64,000 nucleotides of DNA from QHXN01 sp963785125 (GTDB lineage Bacteria > Acidobacteriota > Blastocatellia > Pyrinomonadales > Pyrinomonadaceae). Positions within the stretch are counted from its first letter, which is position 1, and every line of letters starts with the position of its first letter. Positions 45,007-54,379 of this stretch are shown in pieces. The notes under the pieces were generated by a model. The model saw only the letters and a list, made by a program, of their open reading frames with translations. It searched no databases and was not told the origin of the DNA. The stretch spans positions 248,001-312,000 of the forward strand of contig CAWATU010000008.1 in assembly GCA_963785125.1 (NCBI GenBank), in the 5' to 3' direction. Position numbers and translations under genes: made by a program.

Positions 45007-47208
45007 CTACTTAATCTCGAACATGACGCGCTCGACGGCATTCGTGCGTGCAACGTTGTCGGTGATGCCGACCTCCAGCTCGTAGCGCCCGCCGGGCAGT
45101 TGCCCGAGCGAGATGGCGCCGGTCACGGGGATGCGCGCGAGGTCGGCGCCCGCCTCCGGCGCCAGTTTGCGCGCGGGCGACGAGACGACCGCCTTGTTGT
45201 CGCGCAGCACGCGCAGGGTCACCGAGAGGTCAACCGCCCCGGCCCCGCCCGCCCGCGCCGCGTTATAGATGAACCCGAGGAAGTCCACCTTCGCCGAGCG
45301 CGGGAACCGACGATCCACGCTGAACTGTATCTGCGGCGCGCTGCCGTCCGCGCCACCGCCCACCTGACGGCCGCCGAGGTGCAGGCTGCTCAGGGCCAAC
45401 TGCTTCTTCGAGAGGTCTGGGATTTCGATCCACTGCACGGCGCTCCCCACCTGCCCGCCGCGCGCGTCGCGCGCCGCCGCCTTCACCTGATAGAGCCCGG
45501 GTGCGAGCGGCGCCTTGTGGTTGTAGATGACGCCCGGCTGCTCGCCCGAGCCCGTCCCGGAAGGCGCCGCCGACGGCGCGACCGTCAGACGCTTGCTGAA
45601 GTTCGCGATCTGCTTGCCCTGCTCGTTCAGCACAAAGCCGTAGAGATCGACCGTCGCCGGCTGCTTCCCGTCCGGGCCGTAGTCGAGCGCGCCCGTCCCG
45701 ACCTCGACCGAACTCGTCAGCACGGGGCCGTTGTTCGGCACGTCCACGAAGCTCGTCGAGAGCGCCGTCGGCAGTCCCCGCTTGCCCACCGGCCCCATGA
45801 GCGCCGCGCGGAAGTCAGCCTCGGCCCCCTTCGCCTGCTTCGCGGGCACGCCCTTCGCGTCCGTCTTCGCCCCAGCCTTGTCGCCCTTCGCCTCCTCGGC
45901 CGCGCGCGCGGCTGCCGGCACGTAGCCGCGGTGCATCCGCACGTTCAGGTCGGGGCGCCCGACGACCGCGACCTCGACGCGCTTGAAGCGCCCGCCCTTC
46001 TGCTCCTCGGCCCCGGGCTTCCAGGCGATGCGGTAGTAGTTCGAGGTCTCGTCTATCACGCGCGAGACCCAGTGGTCGAAGTAGTTCTGGTTCTTGAGGA
46101 ACTGCCCGCCCGTCTCGCCCGCGAGGTTGGCGAGCCCCTCCTGCGCGAGGTTGGCCTCGCCGACCTGCGCGCGGTCGAGGGCGCCGTTCGGGTCGCGCGC
46201 CTTCGACCCCGTCGCGTCGTTGAAGGGCGCGAAGAGGCCGCGCGCGTCGATGGTGTAGATGACGCTCCCCGTCCGCGCGGCCGTGTCGGTGACGAGCTGG
46301 AGGCGGCGGTTGGCCGTCGAGACCGAGCCCTTGCCGTCGAGGTAGAAGCCGTCCGAGACGAAGAAGAGGAGCTTGCGCCCCTCGATCTGCCCCGCCGTGC
46401 TCACGAGCTTTTCGAGCGCGGCGAGCGAGCCATTCGTCACCGCCTCCATCTGCTTCGTGATGTTGGTCGCGCGCGTCTTGACCATCTCGTAGACGGCGTT
46501 GGAGTTGATGGCCGGGTTGTTCCCGGCGTTGGCCTTCGAGAAGAAGCCCTCCTGAATCTTGGTGATGTAGAAGCCGGCCGCCTGCCGGTCGCCGTTGGCG
46601 ATGCGTGTGGCGATGAACTCGGACATCGGCGGCTGCTCGGCGTCGTGTATCGGCGGAGGGATGTTCCTGAGGCGCGCGACGGCTGCGCGCAGCACCGTCT
46701 TGCTGTCGGTGAACTGCTGGAGGAAGCCGAGCTGCCCCGTGGCCGTGACGATGGCGACGAGGTCGCCCGGCGCCATCTCTTCGTCGATGAAACGCGTGAT
46801 GGCTCCGCGCGTCGGGTTGAGGCTGTCGAGTGAGAGGTGGAGGTCGTCGATGAAGAAGACGACGGTGCGCCCCTTGGAGCGCGACGCGATGGCCGCGTTG
46901 GCGGCGGCCGCGACCGCACCGGGCGCGGCCTCGCCCTTCCGCACGGGCGCCGACACGCGCTCGAAGAAGGCCAGCGGCACGGGCTGACCGTCCACGCGCA
47001 GCTCGAACTGTTCGCGTGTCAGACCGTCCACGAACTTGCCCGACTTGTCCAGAACCATCACGTCCGTCTGCACCAGCTCCGACTCGACGCGCACGACATC
47101 GTCCTGCTCCGGCGTCTGCGCGCGCGCGCCCGCGAGCGGGCAGAGCAGAAACACCGACGCGAGCAACAGCCTTCCGAAGAGATTCAGGTTTAAGTTGGTA
47201 TGCAACAT
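45007..47208 (-). CDS. Secreted VWFA-domain protein, acidobacterial type, paralogue 2
   Basis: 733 residues with a signal peptide (LLLASVFLLCPLAGARAQ). The lead-in VQTDVMVLDKSGKFVDGLTREQFELRVDG and the VWA start VVFFIDDLHLSLDS match the protein at 33245 almost position for position. The region near 450 is rich in Ala/Lys/Gly, like a linker, and the C-terminus is beta-rich. The role is unknown. It lies 152 bp before the second BNR gene on the same strand. Confidence 0.9.
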   Translation of the reverse strand: MLHTNLNLNLFGRLLLASVFLLCPLAGARAQTPEQDDVVRVESELVQTDVMVLDKSGKFVDGLTREQFELRVDGQPVPLAFFERVSAPVRKGEAAPGAVAAAANAAIASRSKGRTVVFFIDDLHLSLDSLNPTRGAITRFIDEEMAPGDLVAIVTATGQLGFLQQFTDSKTVLRAAVARLRNIPPPIHDAEQPPMSEFIATRIANGDRQAAGFYITKIQEGFFSKANAGNNPAINSNAVYEMVKTRATNITKQMEAVTNGSLAALEKLVSTAGQIEGRKLLFFVSDGFYLDGKGSVSTANRRLQLVTDTAARTGSVIYTIDARGLFAPFNDATGSKARDPNGALDRAQVGEANLAQEGLANLAGETGGQFLKNQNYFDHWVSRVIDETSNYYRIAWKPGAEEQKGGRFKRVEVAVVGRPDLNVRMHRGYVPAAARAAEEAKGDKAGAKTDAKGVPAKQAKGAEADFRAALMGPVGKRGLPTALSTSFVDVPNNGPVLTSSVEVGTGALDYGPDGKQPATVDLYGFVLNEQGKQIANFSKRLTVAPSAAPSGTGSGEQPGVIYNHKAPLAPGLYQVKAAARDARGGQVGSAVQWIEIPDLSKKQLALSSLHLGGRQVGGGADGSAPQIQFSVDRRFPRSAKVDFLGFIYNAARAGGAGAVDLSVTLRVLRDNKAVVSSPARKLAPEAGADLARIPVTGAISLGQLPGGRYELEVGITDNVARTNAVERVMFEIK

Positions 47209-47360
47209 GATGGGGCCGCCTTTCTTCCTTTCAACTCCCGAGCGGTTCGCTTTTGAGGTTCAACACCGCAGGCGCAGAGCGTGCAGAGGTTGCGCAGAGG
47301 CTTGAGTTTTATACTCCCAACCTCCGAAATCACGCAACCCTTCGGCGCCCCGGCGGCCGC

Positions 47361-50300
47361 TCAGTTCTCGGGTTCGGCCTCTTCCCCGCCGCCCGTCGGC
47401 GCGCCGGCCGCGGGCGCAGAGGGCTTGACGATGACGAAGGGGATGTCCGACGAGCGCGCGAGCGCGTTGAAGCTTCGGAGGTCGTCCGTCATCAACTGCT
47501 GAAGTTGCCGGAGCTGCGTGTCGATCTGCGCGGCCAGCTCTTCGTAGAGCGTGTAGGACTGCTCGGTCGGCTGCGCGTCTGCGCTGCCGACGACGCCGCC
47601 GAGCGCGGCCAGCTTGTTGTTGAGCCGGATGGGGTAGTTCAGAGGGTCCTGGCTGCTCTGGTTCTTCGTCTGGTAGAGCGCCTCCTCGACCGCCTGAAGT
47701 TTCCGGTTGAGCTGCCCGCCGGCCGCCATGACCGGCTTCGCGTTCGGCTGGTCGCCGATGCGCTTGAGGAGGTCGTCCACCTGCCTTCGCACGTCGCGTA
47801 TCTGCGCGACGGCGTTGTGTGTCTCAGTCAGCTTGTCGCGTATCTTCGTGAGCAGCGCGAGCTGCTTGGCAAACTCCTCCGGCGTCGTCTGGAGCCGCGG
47901 GTCCTTCCGAATCTCGAAACTCTGTGTGTAGGTCTGGCCGTCGGCCGTGAGCTTGACCTGATACGTGCCGGGCACGGCGCGCGGCCCCGTAGTGCCGCCC
48001 GCCCAGAGAATCATGCCGGGGAAGCGCGTCGCCTCCGCGTAGCGCATGTCCCAGACGAAGCGGTTCAGGCCCGCCTCCGTCGAGACGCGCGCCGCGCCGC
48101 CGCCGCGCCTTCCGACGAACTCGGACGACTCTTCGCCCGAAGGGGTCGCGGGCATCTCCGGCGGCGTCTGCACCTGCGCCGAGCCGGGCGCGGTCGAGGC
48201 GCCGGGCAGCCCGGCCGTCCCTCCTGAAGGTGTAGGCGTCGGGCGCGGCGGCGCCTTGGCCGTGAACTTCTGGACGGACTTCCCCGAAGGGTCGATGAAT
48301 TCGAGCGTCACGTCCGAAGCGGGACGCGACTTGAGGTAGTAGTAGACGACGACGCCCGCGGCCGGGTTCGCGCCCGCGGTCACTGTTGGGGGGAGCGCCC
48401 CCCCACCTCCGCCCGGCATACGGTAGGCGTCCTCGGGCTTCAAGAGCGTCGTCTCGCCCGCGCCCGCGCGCTGCGCGTCGGTCAACTGTTGGAGGACGGA
48501 GAGGTCGTCGAGAATCCAGAACGAACGACCCTGCGTGGCGACGACCAGATCATTCTCGCGCTTGTGGACGGCGAGGTCGGTGATGGGCACGTAAGGGAGG
48601 TTCAACTGGAACGGCTGCCAGTGCTCGCCGTCGTCGAACGAGATGTACATGCCCGTCTCCGTCCCCGCGTAGAGCAGGCCGCGCCGCGCCGGGTCACAGC
48701 GGACGACGCGCGTGAAGGCACCGTCGGGAATACCTGTGTCGATCTTCTTCCAGGTCTTTCCGTAGTCGTTCGTCCTGTAGAGATATGGCTTGAAGTCGTC
48801 GGACTTGTAAGCGGTCGCGGCGACGTAGGCCGCGCCCGCGTCGTGCGGCGAGGCGTCGATGGAGTTGATCTGAATCCACTCCGGAATACCCTTCGGCGTC
48901 ACGTTCGACCACGTCTTGCCGTTGTCGCGCGTGACCTGCACGAGACCGTCGTCCGAGCCCGTCCAGATGACGCCGCGCGTCACGGGCGACTCGGCGACGG
49001 TGAAGATGGTGTCGTAATACTCGACGCTCGTGTTGTCCTTCGTGATGGGGCCGCCACCCGGCCCCTGCTTCGACTTGTCGTTGCGCGTGAGGTCGGGGCT
49101 CATCATCTCCCAGGACTGCCCCTCGTTCGTCGAGCGGAAGAGATGGTCGCCCGCAGCGTACAGAGTGCCCATAGGAGATGTGTCGTGCGGCGAGAACAGA
49201 ATCGGGTAGTTCCACTGGAAGCGGTACTTCATCCCCTCTGCGCCGTGGCCCATCGGGTTGTCGGGCCAGACGTTGACGGCGCGGAGCTGTTTGGTGCGGT
49301 GGTCGTAGCGCGTCAGGTAGCCGCCGTAGGAGCCCGCGAAGACGACGTTCGGGTCGTTCGGCTTCGGCGCGATCCAGCCCGACTCGCCGCCGCCCACGTC
49401 GTGCCACGACTCCTCGCCGATGGCGAAGTCTTCGGTGCGACTCCGAATCGAGATGGTCGAGTTGTCCTGCTGCGCGCCGTAGATGTTGTACGGAAAGTCG
49501 TTGTCAACGGCGACGCGGTAGAACTGCGCGGTCGGCTGGTCCTGCTCCGTCCACGTGCGCCCGCCGTTGAGGGAGACGTTGGCGCCGCCGTCGTTCGACT
49601 CGATCATACGGTTCGGGTCGTTGGGTGCTATCCACAAATCGTGGTTGTCGCCGTGCGGGACGGGGATGTTCGAGAAGGTGCGGCCGCCGTCGTTCGAGCG
49701 GTAGAAGCCTGTGTTCAGAACGTAGACGCGCTCGGCGTTCTGCGGGTCGGCGTAGATGCGCGTGTAGTACCACGCGCGCTGCCGCAGGTCGCGCGACTCG
49801 TTGACCTTCGTCCACGACGCGCCGCCGTTGTCCGAGCGGAAGACGCCGCCGTCCTCCGCCTCCACCAGAGCCCACACGCGCTCGGGCGCGGCGGCCGAGA
49901 CGGTCACGCCGATCTTCCCCACCACGCCGCGCGGCAGGCCCGGGCTCCGCGTAATCTCCTGCCACGTATCGCCGCCGTCCGTTGATTTGAAGAGGCCGCT
50001 CGAAGGCCCGCCGCTCTCGAACGTCCAGGGCTTGCGTATGTACTGCCAGAGCGCGGCGTAGAGAACGTTCGCGTTGGTCGGGTCGAACGTCAAATCAATC
50101 GCGCCGGCCAGCGGGCTCTTATACAGAACCTTCTCCCACGTCTTCCCGCCGTCCTTCGAGCGGAAGACGCCGCGCTGCTCGTTCGGGCCGAAGGCGTGGC
50201 CAATGGCCGCGACGTAGACGAGGTCAGGGTTGCGCGGGTGAACGCGCACGCGCGAGATGTGGCGCGTATCGTCCAGACCGTTGAGCTTCTTCCACGTCTT

Positions 50301-50732
50301 CCCCGCGTCGGTCGATTTGTACATCCCGTCGCCGTGCGAGAGGTTGCCGCGCAAGGTCTGCTCGCCCATGCCGACGTAGACGACGTTCGGGTCCGACTCC
50401 GCGACCGCGACGGCGCCGACCGAGCCGGTCTTAAAAGTCTGGTCGCCCAGAGGCTCCCACGTCACGCCGCCGTCCGTCGTCTTCCACACACCGCCGCCCG
50501 TCGCGCCGAAGTAGTAGACGAAGGGCTGCGACGCGACGCCCGCGACTGCGGCGACACGCCCGCCGCGGAACGGCCCGATCTGCCGGTAGGCGAGCGGCCC
50601 GAAGGTCTTGCGCTGCGGCGGCGCGGCGGGCGGCTGTTGCGCGCGCGCCGCGACGGGAATCATGTTTAAAAGAAGAAGGGCGACGAGCAAAGAGGCCGCG
50701 GGTGGGAGAAGGCGTACCCTCAACATGTGCAA
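47361..50732 (-). CDS. Secreted BNR/Asp-box propeller protein, paralogue 2
   Basis: 1123 residues with a signal peptide. Asp-box motifs recur (KTTDGGVTW, KSTDAGKTW, RSKDGGKTW, KSTDGGDTW, RSNDGGRTF) over the first 750 residues, then a proline/glycine-rich segment, FVWDMRY and a helical C-terminus. The layout equals the gene at 16030, which is about 85 residues shorter. Function unknown; a propeller that binds secreted proteins or glycans is plausible. Its start is divergent from the GNAT gene. Confidence 0.9.
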   Translation of the reverse strand: MHMLRVRLLPPAASLLVALLLLNMIPVAARAQQPPAAPPQRKTFGPLAYRQIGPFRGGRVAAVAGVASQPFVYYFGATGGGVWKTTDGGVTWEPLGDQTFKTGSVGAVAVAESDPNVVYVGMGEQTLRGNLSHGDGMYKSTDAGKTWKKLNGLDDTRHISRVRVHPRNPDLVYVAAIGHAFGPNEQRGVFRSKDGGKTWEKVLYKSPLAGAIDLTFDPTNANVLYAALWQYIRKPWTFESGGPSSGLFKSTDGGDTWQEITRSPGLPRGVVGKIGVTVSAAAPERVWALVEAEDGGVFRSDNGGASWTKVNESRDLRQRAWYYTRIYADPQNAERVYVLNTGFYRSNDGGRTFSNIPVPHGDNHDLWIAPNDPNRMIESNDGGANVSLNGGRTWTEQDQPTAQFYRVAVDNDFPYNIYGAQQDNSTISIRSRTEDFAIGEESWHDVGGGESGWIAPKPNDPNVVFAGSYGGYLTRYDHRTKQLRAVNVWPDNPMGHGAEGMKYRFQWNYPILFSPHDTSPMGTLYAAGDHLFRSTNEGQSWEMMSPDLTRNDKSKQGPGGGPITKDNTSVEYYDTIFTVAESPVTRGVIWTGSDDGLVQVTRDNGKTWSNVTPKGIPEWIQINSIDASPHDAGAAYVAATAYKSDDFKPYLYRTNDYGKTWKKIDTGIPDGAFTRVVRCDPARRGLLYAGTETGMYISFDDGEHWQPFQLNLPYVPITDLAVHKRENDLVVATQGRSFWILDDLSVLQQLTDAQRAGAGETTLLKPEDAYRMPGGGGGALPPTVTAGANPAAGVVVYYYLKSRPASDVTLEFIDPSGKSVQKFTAKAPPRPTPTPSGGTAGLPGASTAPGSAQVQTPPEMPATPSGEESSEFVGRRGGGAARVSTEAGLNRFVWDMRYAEATRFPGMILWAGGTTGPRAVPGTYQVKLTADGQTYTQSFEIRKDPRLQTTPEEFAKQLALLTKIRDKLTETHNAVAQIRDVRRQVDDLLKRIGDQPNAKPVMAAGGQLNRKLQAVEEALYQTKNQSSQDPLNYPIRLNNKLAALGGVVGSADAQPTEQSYTLYEELAAQIDTQLRQLQQLMTDDLRSFNALARSSDIPFVIVKPSAPAAGAPTGGGEEAEPEN

Positions 50733-50869
50733 AGGCTCCTGTAGGAAGTATGGACTTGTGTTCCGACCGGGAAAGCTTTAAAACGGCTGTCTTCGACTTT
50801 GACGTTTGCGGGCTACTATATTGCCTTTCGCCCCCGCGGGCAATCGGCATTCTAAGGAGCGTTCCAGAG

Positions 50870-51382
50870 TTGAGCGTCGAGATTCGTTACACGGAAGTGC
50901 TGACGGAAGGGGAGCGGCAGGCGCTCTTCGGCTGGGGCAAGGACATCTTCGGCATCGAGGACAATGACTACCGCTGGCGGCCGAAGGATCACCACTTCAT
51001 CACCGAAGAAGACGGCAGGCCGCTCAGTCACGTCGGCTTTATCAAGACGACGGTGAGCGTCGGCGGCCGTCAGCTTACGGTCGGCGGCATCGGCGGCGTC
51101 GTCACCGTCCCTGAAGCGCAGGGGCACCAGCTCGTCCACGCAGGGATGCGGCAGGCCGCCGAGTTCATCTGTCATGAACTGGGCGCCGACTTCGGCATGC
51201 TCTTCTGTTTGCCGCACCTCGAACCCTTCTACGCGCGGCAGGGATGGCAGGCGTTGGAAGACGAGGTCGAGATCGACCAGCCCGACGGCAAGATAGTCTG
51301 GCCCTACCGCGTCATGGTGAAGCCCTGCGGCGAGCGCGTGTGGCCCGCGGGGCGCGTCGAGGTCGGGGGACTGCCCTGGTGA
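50870..51382 (+). CDS. GNAT-family acetyltransferase
   Basis: 170 residues from TTG 50870, chosen because AAGGAG lies about 12 bp upstream and similarity begins here (VEIRYTEVLTEGERQALF); earlier in-frame codons show no protein-like pattern. The acetyl-CoA fold is seen in GGIGGVVTVPEAQGHQLVHAGM and FCLPHLEPFYARQGW. Target unknown. Its TGA overlaps the GTG start of the next gene by 4 bp, so the two are translated together. Confidence 0.8.
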   Translation: MSVEIRYTEVLTEGERQALFGWGKDIFGIEDNDYRWRPKDHHFITEEDGRPLSHVGFIKTTVSVGGRQLTVGGIGGVVTVPEAQGHQLVHAGMRQAAEFICHELGADFGMLFCLPHLEPFYARQGWQALEDEVEIDQPDGKIVWPYRVMVKPCGERVWPAGRVEVGGLPW

Positions 51383-52029
51383 ACAGCGTCGTGAGGTTGA
51401 CGAGGTCGGGGCCGGTCATCAACGGCTCGGACGAGGAGCTGACGCGGCTGCGCGCGCACTTCGAGGAGCGTCATCACCTCGCGTTGCCGGGCTTCCTCGA
51501 TTCTTCCCTGCTCGACACGCTACGGGGGAAACTGGCCGCGTCCGGCTTCGCGCGCATCGACCGCGACGTGGGCAGCGAGTTGCGCCCGCTCGACACCGCG
51601 CCTTACTTCGCTTTGGAGCTTCTGCTCAACAGCCGCCGTGTGCTCGAACTTCTCCCGCAACTCACCGGCTGCCCGCGCCCCGCATGCTTCACGGGACGCA
51701 TCTACCGGCGCGCGCCCGGACAAAGCCACGTCAGCCGCTGGCACACCGACCTCAACGAGGACGGCCGGATGGTCACGCTCAGCATCAACCTGAGCGACGA
51801 AGTCTACCGCGGCGGGACGACGCTCGTCCGCGAGGCCGACACCAAGCGCGTCGTCTGCGAACTGCCCAACACGGGCTTCGGCGACGCCATCCTCTTCCCC
51901 ATCAACCCGCGCTTCGAGCACCGCGTCCTCGACGTAGAGGGCGACACGCCGAAGACCGCCCTCGCCGGCTGGTTCAACTCCAAACCCGACCCGCGCTACC
52001 TCTTCACACGCGGCGCGACCGGGGCTTAG
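51379..52029 (+). CDS. 2OG-Fe(II) oxygenase-like protein
   Basis: 216 residues from GTG 51379, which overlaps the GNAT stop. The metal site is HTD in SRWHTDLNEDG and the distal histidine in FEHRVLDVEGD, with the double-stranded beta-helix between (LSINLSDEVYRGGTTLV). It probably oxidises a protein or small molecule using 2-oxoglutarate. Coupling to the acetyltransferase suggests a shared target or pathway. A hairpin 39 bp after the stop ends the unit. Confidence 0.82.
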   Translation: MNSVVRLTRSGPVINGSDEELTRLRAHFEERHHLALPGFLDSSLLDTLRGKLAASGFARIDRDVGSELRPLDTAPYFALELLLNSRRVLELLPQLTGCPRPACFTGRIYRRAPGQSHVSRWHTDLNEDGRMVTLSINLSDEVYRGGTTLVREADTKRVVCELPNTGFGDAILFPINPRFEHRVLDVEGDTPKTALAGWFNSKPDPRYLFTRGATGA

Positions 52030-52067
52030 AGCGGTTGGATAAGCGTCGGAATTTAATCACAGAGACA

Positions 52068-52113
52068 CAGAGGCACGGCTTTGAAGAGATAAGTCTTCAA
52101 AGCCGTGCCTCTG
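52068..52113. repeat. Palindromic element, family C (copy 3), terminator-like
   Basis: CAGAGGCACGGCTTTGAAGA (52068-52087) and its exact complement (52094-52113) form a 20-bp stem with a 6-nt loop, between two convergent genes. Flanking TTAA sequences and the GAGACACAG part resemble the element at 44922, of which this is a shortened form. Confidence 0.9.
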
Positions 52114-52130
52114 TGGTTAAAAATCTCTTC

Positions 52131-52709
52131 TTAATTCCCTGTGCTCTTCTTCCGTTTGATGGTGATGCGCGGGAGGTTGAAGTTGTCGCCGAGCCGCCTG
52201 ATCTTGTCGAGGTCGAGCGCGCCGACGATGTTGACGACGGTCAGCTCGTGGGGCTCGACGACGAGCAGGGCGAAGCCCTCGACGCGGCCGCCGGCCGTCG
52301 CGAGGTAGACCTCTGCGTCGCCGAAGTCGAGCCCCTTCGACTTCACGTCCATGACGCGCGCCCAGCCGGGTGCGCGCAACTGCGCGCGCAACTCCGCCAC
52401 GTCCGCTTCGGCGAACTGCCCCGCGGACTTGAACTCGTAGCTCCTGACGTAGACGCCGTGCAGCCCCGCGACCAGCTCCTTGACGGCGCGCTCCTCGGCG
52501 TCCTCATCCGACAAAATCGAGCCGGCGAACTTGATGAGGATGCCGTCGATCTCGATGTTGACCGCCTCGGTCGCCTTCGGCGCGAGCTTCTCAAGGCTTT
52601 CGAGCCGCAGACGCCCCGCCGTCGTCTGCGGCCCCTGCGCGCGCACCCCGACGAAGAGGATGAAAGTCGTGGTGACGAGAACGAGAGTTTTAAGGATTGC
52701 TTGTCTCAT
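52131..52709 (-). CDS. DUF4252 secreted protein
   Basis: 192 residues with a signal peptide (LVTTTFILFVGVRAQ). The body has LRLESLEKLAPKATEAVNIEIDG, AVKELVAGLHGVYVRSYEF and LLVVEPHELTVVNIVGALDLDKI, the DUF4252 pattern. The function of the family is unknown. It is the third gene after an ECF sigma factor and its membrane regulator (7 bp spacing), so it belongs to that regulatory unit. Confidence 0.85.
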   Translation of the reverse strand: MRQAILKTLVLVTTTFILFVGVRAQGPQTTAGRLRLESLEKLAPKATEAVNIEIDGILIKFAGSILSDEDAEERAVKELVAGLHGVYVRSYEFKSAGQFAEADVAELRAQLRAPGWARVMDVKSKGLDFGDAEVYLATAGGRVEGFALLVVEPHELTVVNIVGALDLDKIRRLGDNFNLPRITIKRKKSTGN

Positions 52710-52716
52710 AACTTAC

Positions 52717-53412
52717 TTATGGTTGGACTTCGGCCTTCGTGCCCTGCGCACGCTGCCGCACGTCCCGCAGCTTCGCGCCGGTCAGGCGCAGTGCATAGAC
52801 TAACTGCTCCTTCGTCAACAGCCGCGCGTTCTCGACGAAGGCCGACGCCCCGCCCGGCGCGCTCATCGCTTCGAGGGTTAAGCTGCCGCCCGCGCCTGTC
52901 GCGTCCATCGAAGGCTCCGGGGACAAGCTCTTCTGCCGCCGCTTCGGCGCGGCCGTTAGTTGCGTAACCTTCTTCTCGCGCGCGACGTTCGGCAAAGTTC
53001 TGACAGCGGCACTCTCAACCTTACTCCGAGGCTTGACCCCGTCCGGCGGCGGCTCCAACATGCCCCGCTCTTCCCTGCGCGGCGCAGGGCTTACGTCCTT
53101 CGGCGCGTCCCCGTTCGGCCGCGAAGCCTCCGGCGCAACGGCGTGTTGCTCCTGGGTCGCCACGCGCGCGCGCAGAAAGACGGACGCCGCGAGGATTGAC
53201 GCGACGACGAGCACGGCCGCCGCCGCGAACGCGGCCGGTGCGAAGAGTCTCGACGTGAAAGGTGAGAGCCACGTCCGACGCGGCTCGGGCGCCGCGGCCT
53301 CGGCCGGCAGCTCAAGCCTCCGCGGCTCGTGCGCGAAAGCGCCGAGCAATGTTTCGAGCCGCGCGACCTCCGCGTCCGTGTCGCCCTTCTTGTCCCAGAG
53401 GTAGTCGCTCAT
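52717..53412 (-). CDS. Single-pass membrane protein, probable anti-sigma factor
   Basis: 231 residues from ATG 53412, which overlaps the sigma-factor stop by 4 bp; a much longer frame is rejected because it runs through the sigma gene. The cytoplasmic N-terminus (MSDYLWDKKGDTDAEVARLETLLGAF) is followed by one membrane helix near residues 55-75 and a long low-complexity outer part. Layout and coupling fit an anti-sigma factor, although no zinc-binding motif is seen. Confidence 0.75.
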   Translation of the reverse strand: MSDYLWDKKGDTDAEVARLETLLGAFAHEPRRLELPAEAAAPEPRRTWLSPFTSRLFAPAAFAAAAVLVVASILAASVFLRARVATQEQHAVAPEASRPNGDAPKDVSPAPRREERGMLEPPPDGVKPRSKVESAAVRTLPNVAREKKVTQLTAAPKRRQKSLSPEPSMDATGAGGSLTLEAMSAPGGASAFVENARLLTKEQLVYALRLTGAKLRDVRQRAQGTKAEVQP

Positions 53413-54005
53413 AAACTTCCGTCCTTCAAATCGCCAACGCTCTCCACCCCGAGCCGCTTGCGCAGGAGCTTCATCCCGCGATGCAGGTTGACACGCACCG
53501 AAGCGGGCCTGAGCCCCGTCCGCTCCGCTATCTCCGGCCCGGTCATGCCCTCGACGAGCCGGAGCACGAGCGTCTCGCGGTACGCCTCGGGCAGCGAGCG
53601 GATGATCTCCAAAGCCTCGCGCGCCTCGGCCGCGCGCCCCGCGCCCTGCGACAGCTCGTCGCGCAACTCCTCGGTCTGGCGCGCGCGGCGGTAGAAGTCC
53701 GCGGCGCGGTTGCGCGCGATGATGGCAACCCACGGCCCGAAACGCGCCGGGTCGCGCAGGGCATTGAGCTTGCGGAACGCCGTCAGAAAAACGTCCTGCA
53801 CGAGGTCTGAGACCTCGCCGTACGGCACGCGCGCCAGCAGCACGCCGTGTACGAGCGGCGCGTGAAGCTCGTAGAGACGCTCGAAGGCCGCGCGGTCGCC
53901 CGCGCGCGCCGACTCGACGAGCGCGACCTCGGGCGGCTGGACTTCCGCCGCCGCCTCGGGCCTGCGCTCCGCGAAGAGCATTGTGCCGGTCTCGACCTCG
54001 AACAT
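53409..54005 (-). CDS. ECF-type sigma70 factor
   Basis: 198 residues. Region 2 has ERLYELHAPLVHGVLL and VSDLVQDVFLTAFRKL, and region 4 has LPEAYRETLVLRLVEGMTGPEIAERTGLRPASVRVNLHRGMKLLRKRL, split here as the helix-turn-helix. It directs RNA polymerase to a small regulon. The stop overlaps the start of the membrane regulator (ATGA at 53409-53412), a typical sigma/anti-sigma pair. Confidence 0.93.
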   Translation of the reverse strand: MFEVETGTMLFAERRPEAAAEVQPPEVALVESARAGDRAAFERLYELHAPLVHGVLLARVPYGEVSDLVQDVFLTAFRKLNALRDPARFGPWVAIIARNRAADFYRRARQTEELRDELSQGAGRAAEAREALEIIRSLPEAYRETLVLRLVEGMTGPEIAERTGLRPASVRVNLHRGMKLLRKRLGVESVGDLKDGSL

Positions 54006-54117
54006 GCCTTGAAGTTTTACGACGCCGCGCGGCTCCGGGATTCAACACGCCCGCGGCCCTCGCCCTCTACGCCGATATAGACGCGAGGGCGGAGCGGAGC
54101 GTTAACAGGATGGAGGC

Positions 54118-54192
54118 CGTGAATCGTAAACCGTAAATCATGACAAGAAGGACTTGCCTTATCTCGTCACGGTTTACGGTTCACGGTTCACG
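54118..54192. repeat. Imperfect palindrome, family D
   Basis: Left arm 54118-54144 and right arm 54166-54192 match at 23 of 27 positions, the mismatches being transitions that still pair as G-U in RNA. The core is CCGTAAA. It ends 3 bp before the stop of the DUF5989 gene, at the 3' end of the carbamoyltransferase operon. Confidence 0.75.
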
Positions 54193-54194
54193 CC

Positions 54195-54353
54195 TTAAAA
54201 GATAGTGTAGATGAAGGGCGCGAGCGCCGACGACTGTGCGAAGACGAGCAGGGCGCCGAGGAGCAGGAGGACGAGGACGATTGGCAGCAGCCAGAGCTTC
54301 TTGTTCTGGCGCAGGAACATCCAGACCTCACCGGCGAGCGAGAGCTTACCCAT
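54195..54353 (-). CDS. DUF5989 small membrane protein
   Basis: 52 residues. The sequence MGKLSLAGEVWMFLRQNKKL is followed by one strongly hydrophobic helix (residues 21-39) and a conserved tail SSALAPFIYTIF. This matches the DUF5989 family, small proteins found directly downstream of sxtJ. It lies 26 bp after the sxtJ stop. Its job is unknown; co-occurrence suggests a membrane subunit acting with the carbamoyltransferase. Confidence 0.88.
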   Translation of the reverse strand: MGKLSLAGEVWMFLRQNKKLWLLPIVLVLLLLGALLVFAQSSALAPFIYTIF

Positions 54354-54379
54354 TTGAACTCAAGTCCTCCCTTGACCCT

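Noticed and set aside
44959..46833. 624-codon plus-strand open frame
   Set aside because: Antisense to the second VWFA protein; Arg/Val-rich shadow.
48489..49985. 498-codon plus-strand open frame
   Set aside because: Antisense to the BNR protein, whose Asp-box repeats are clear.
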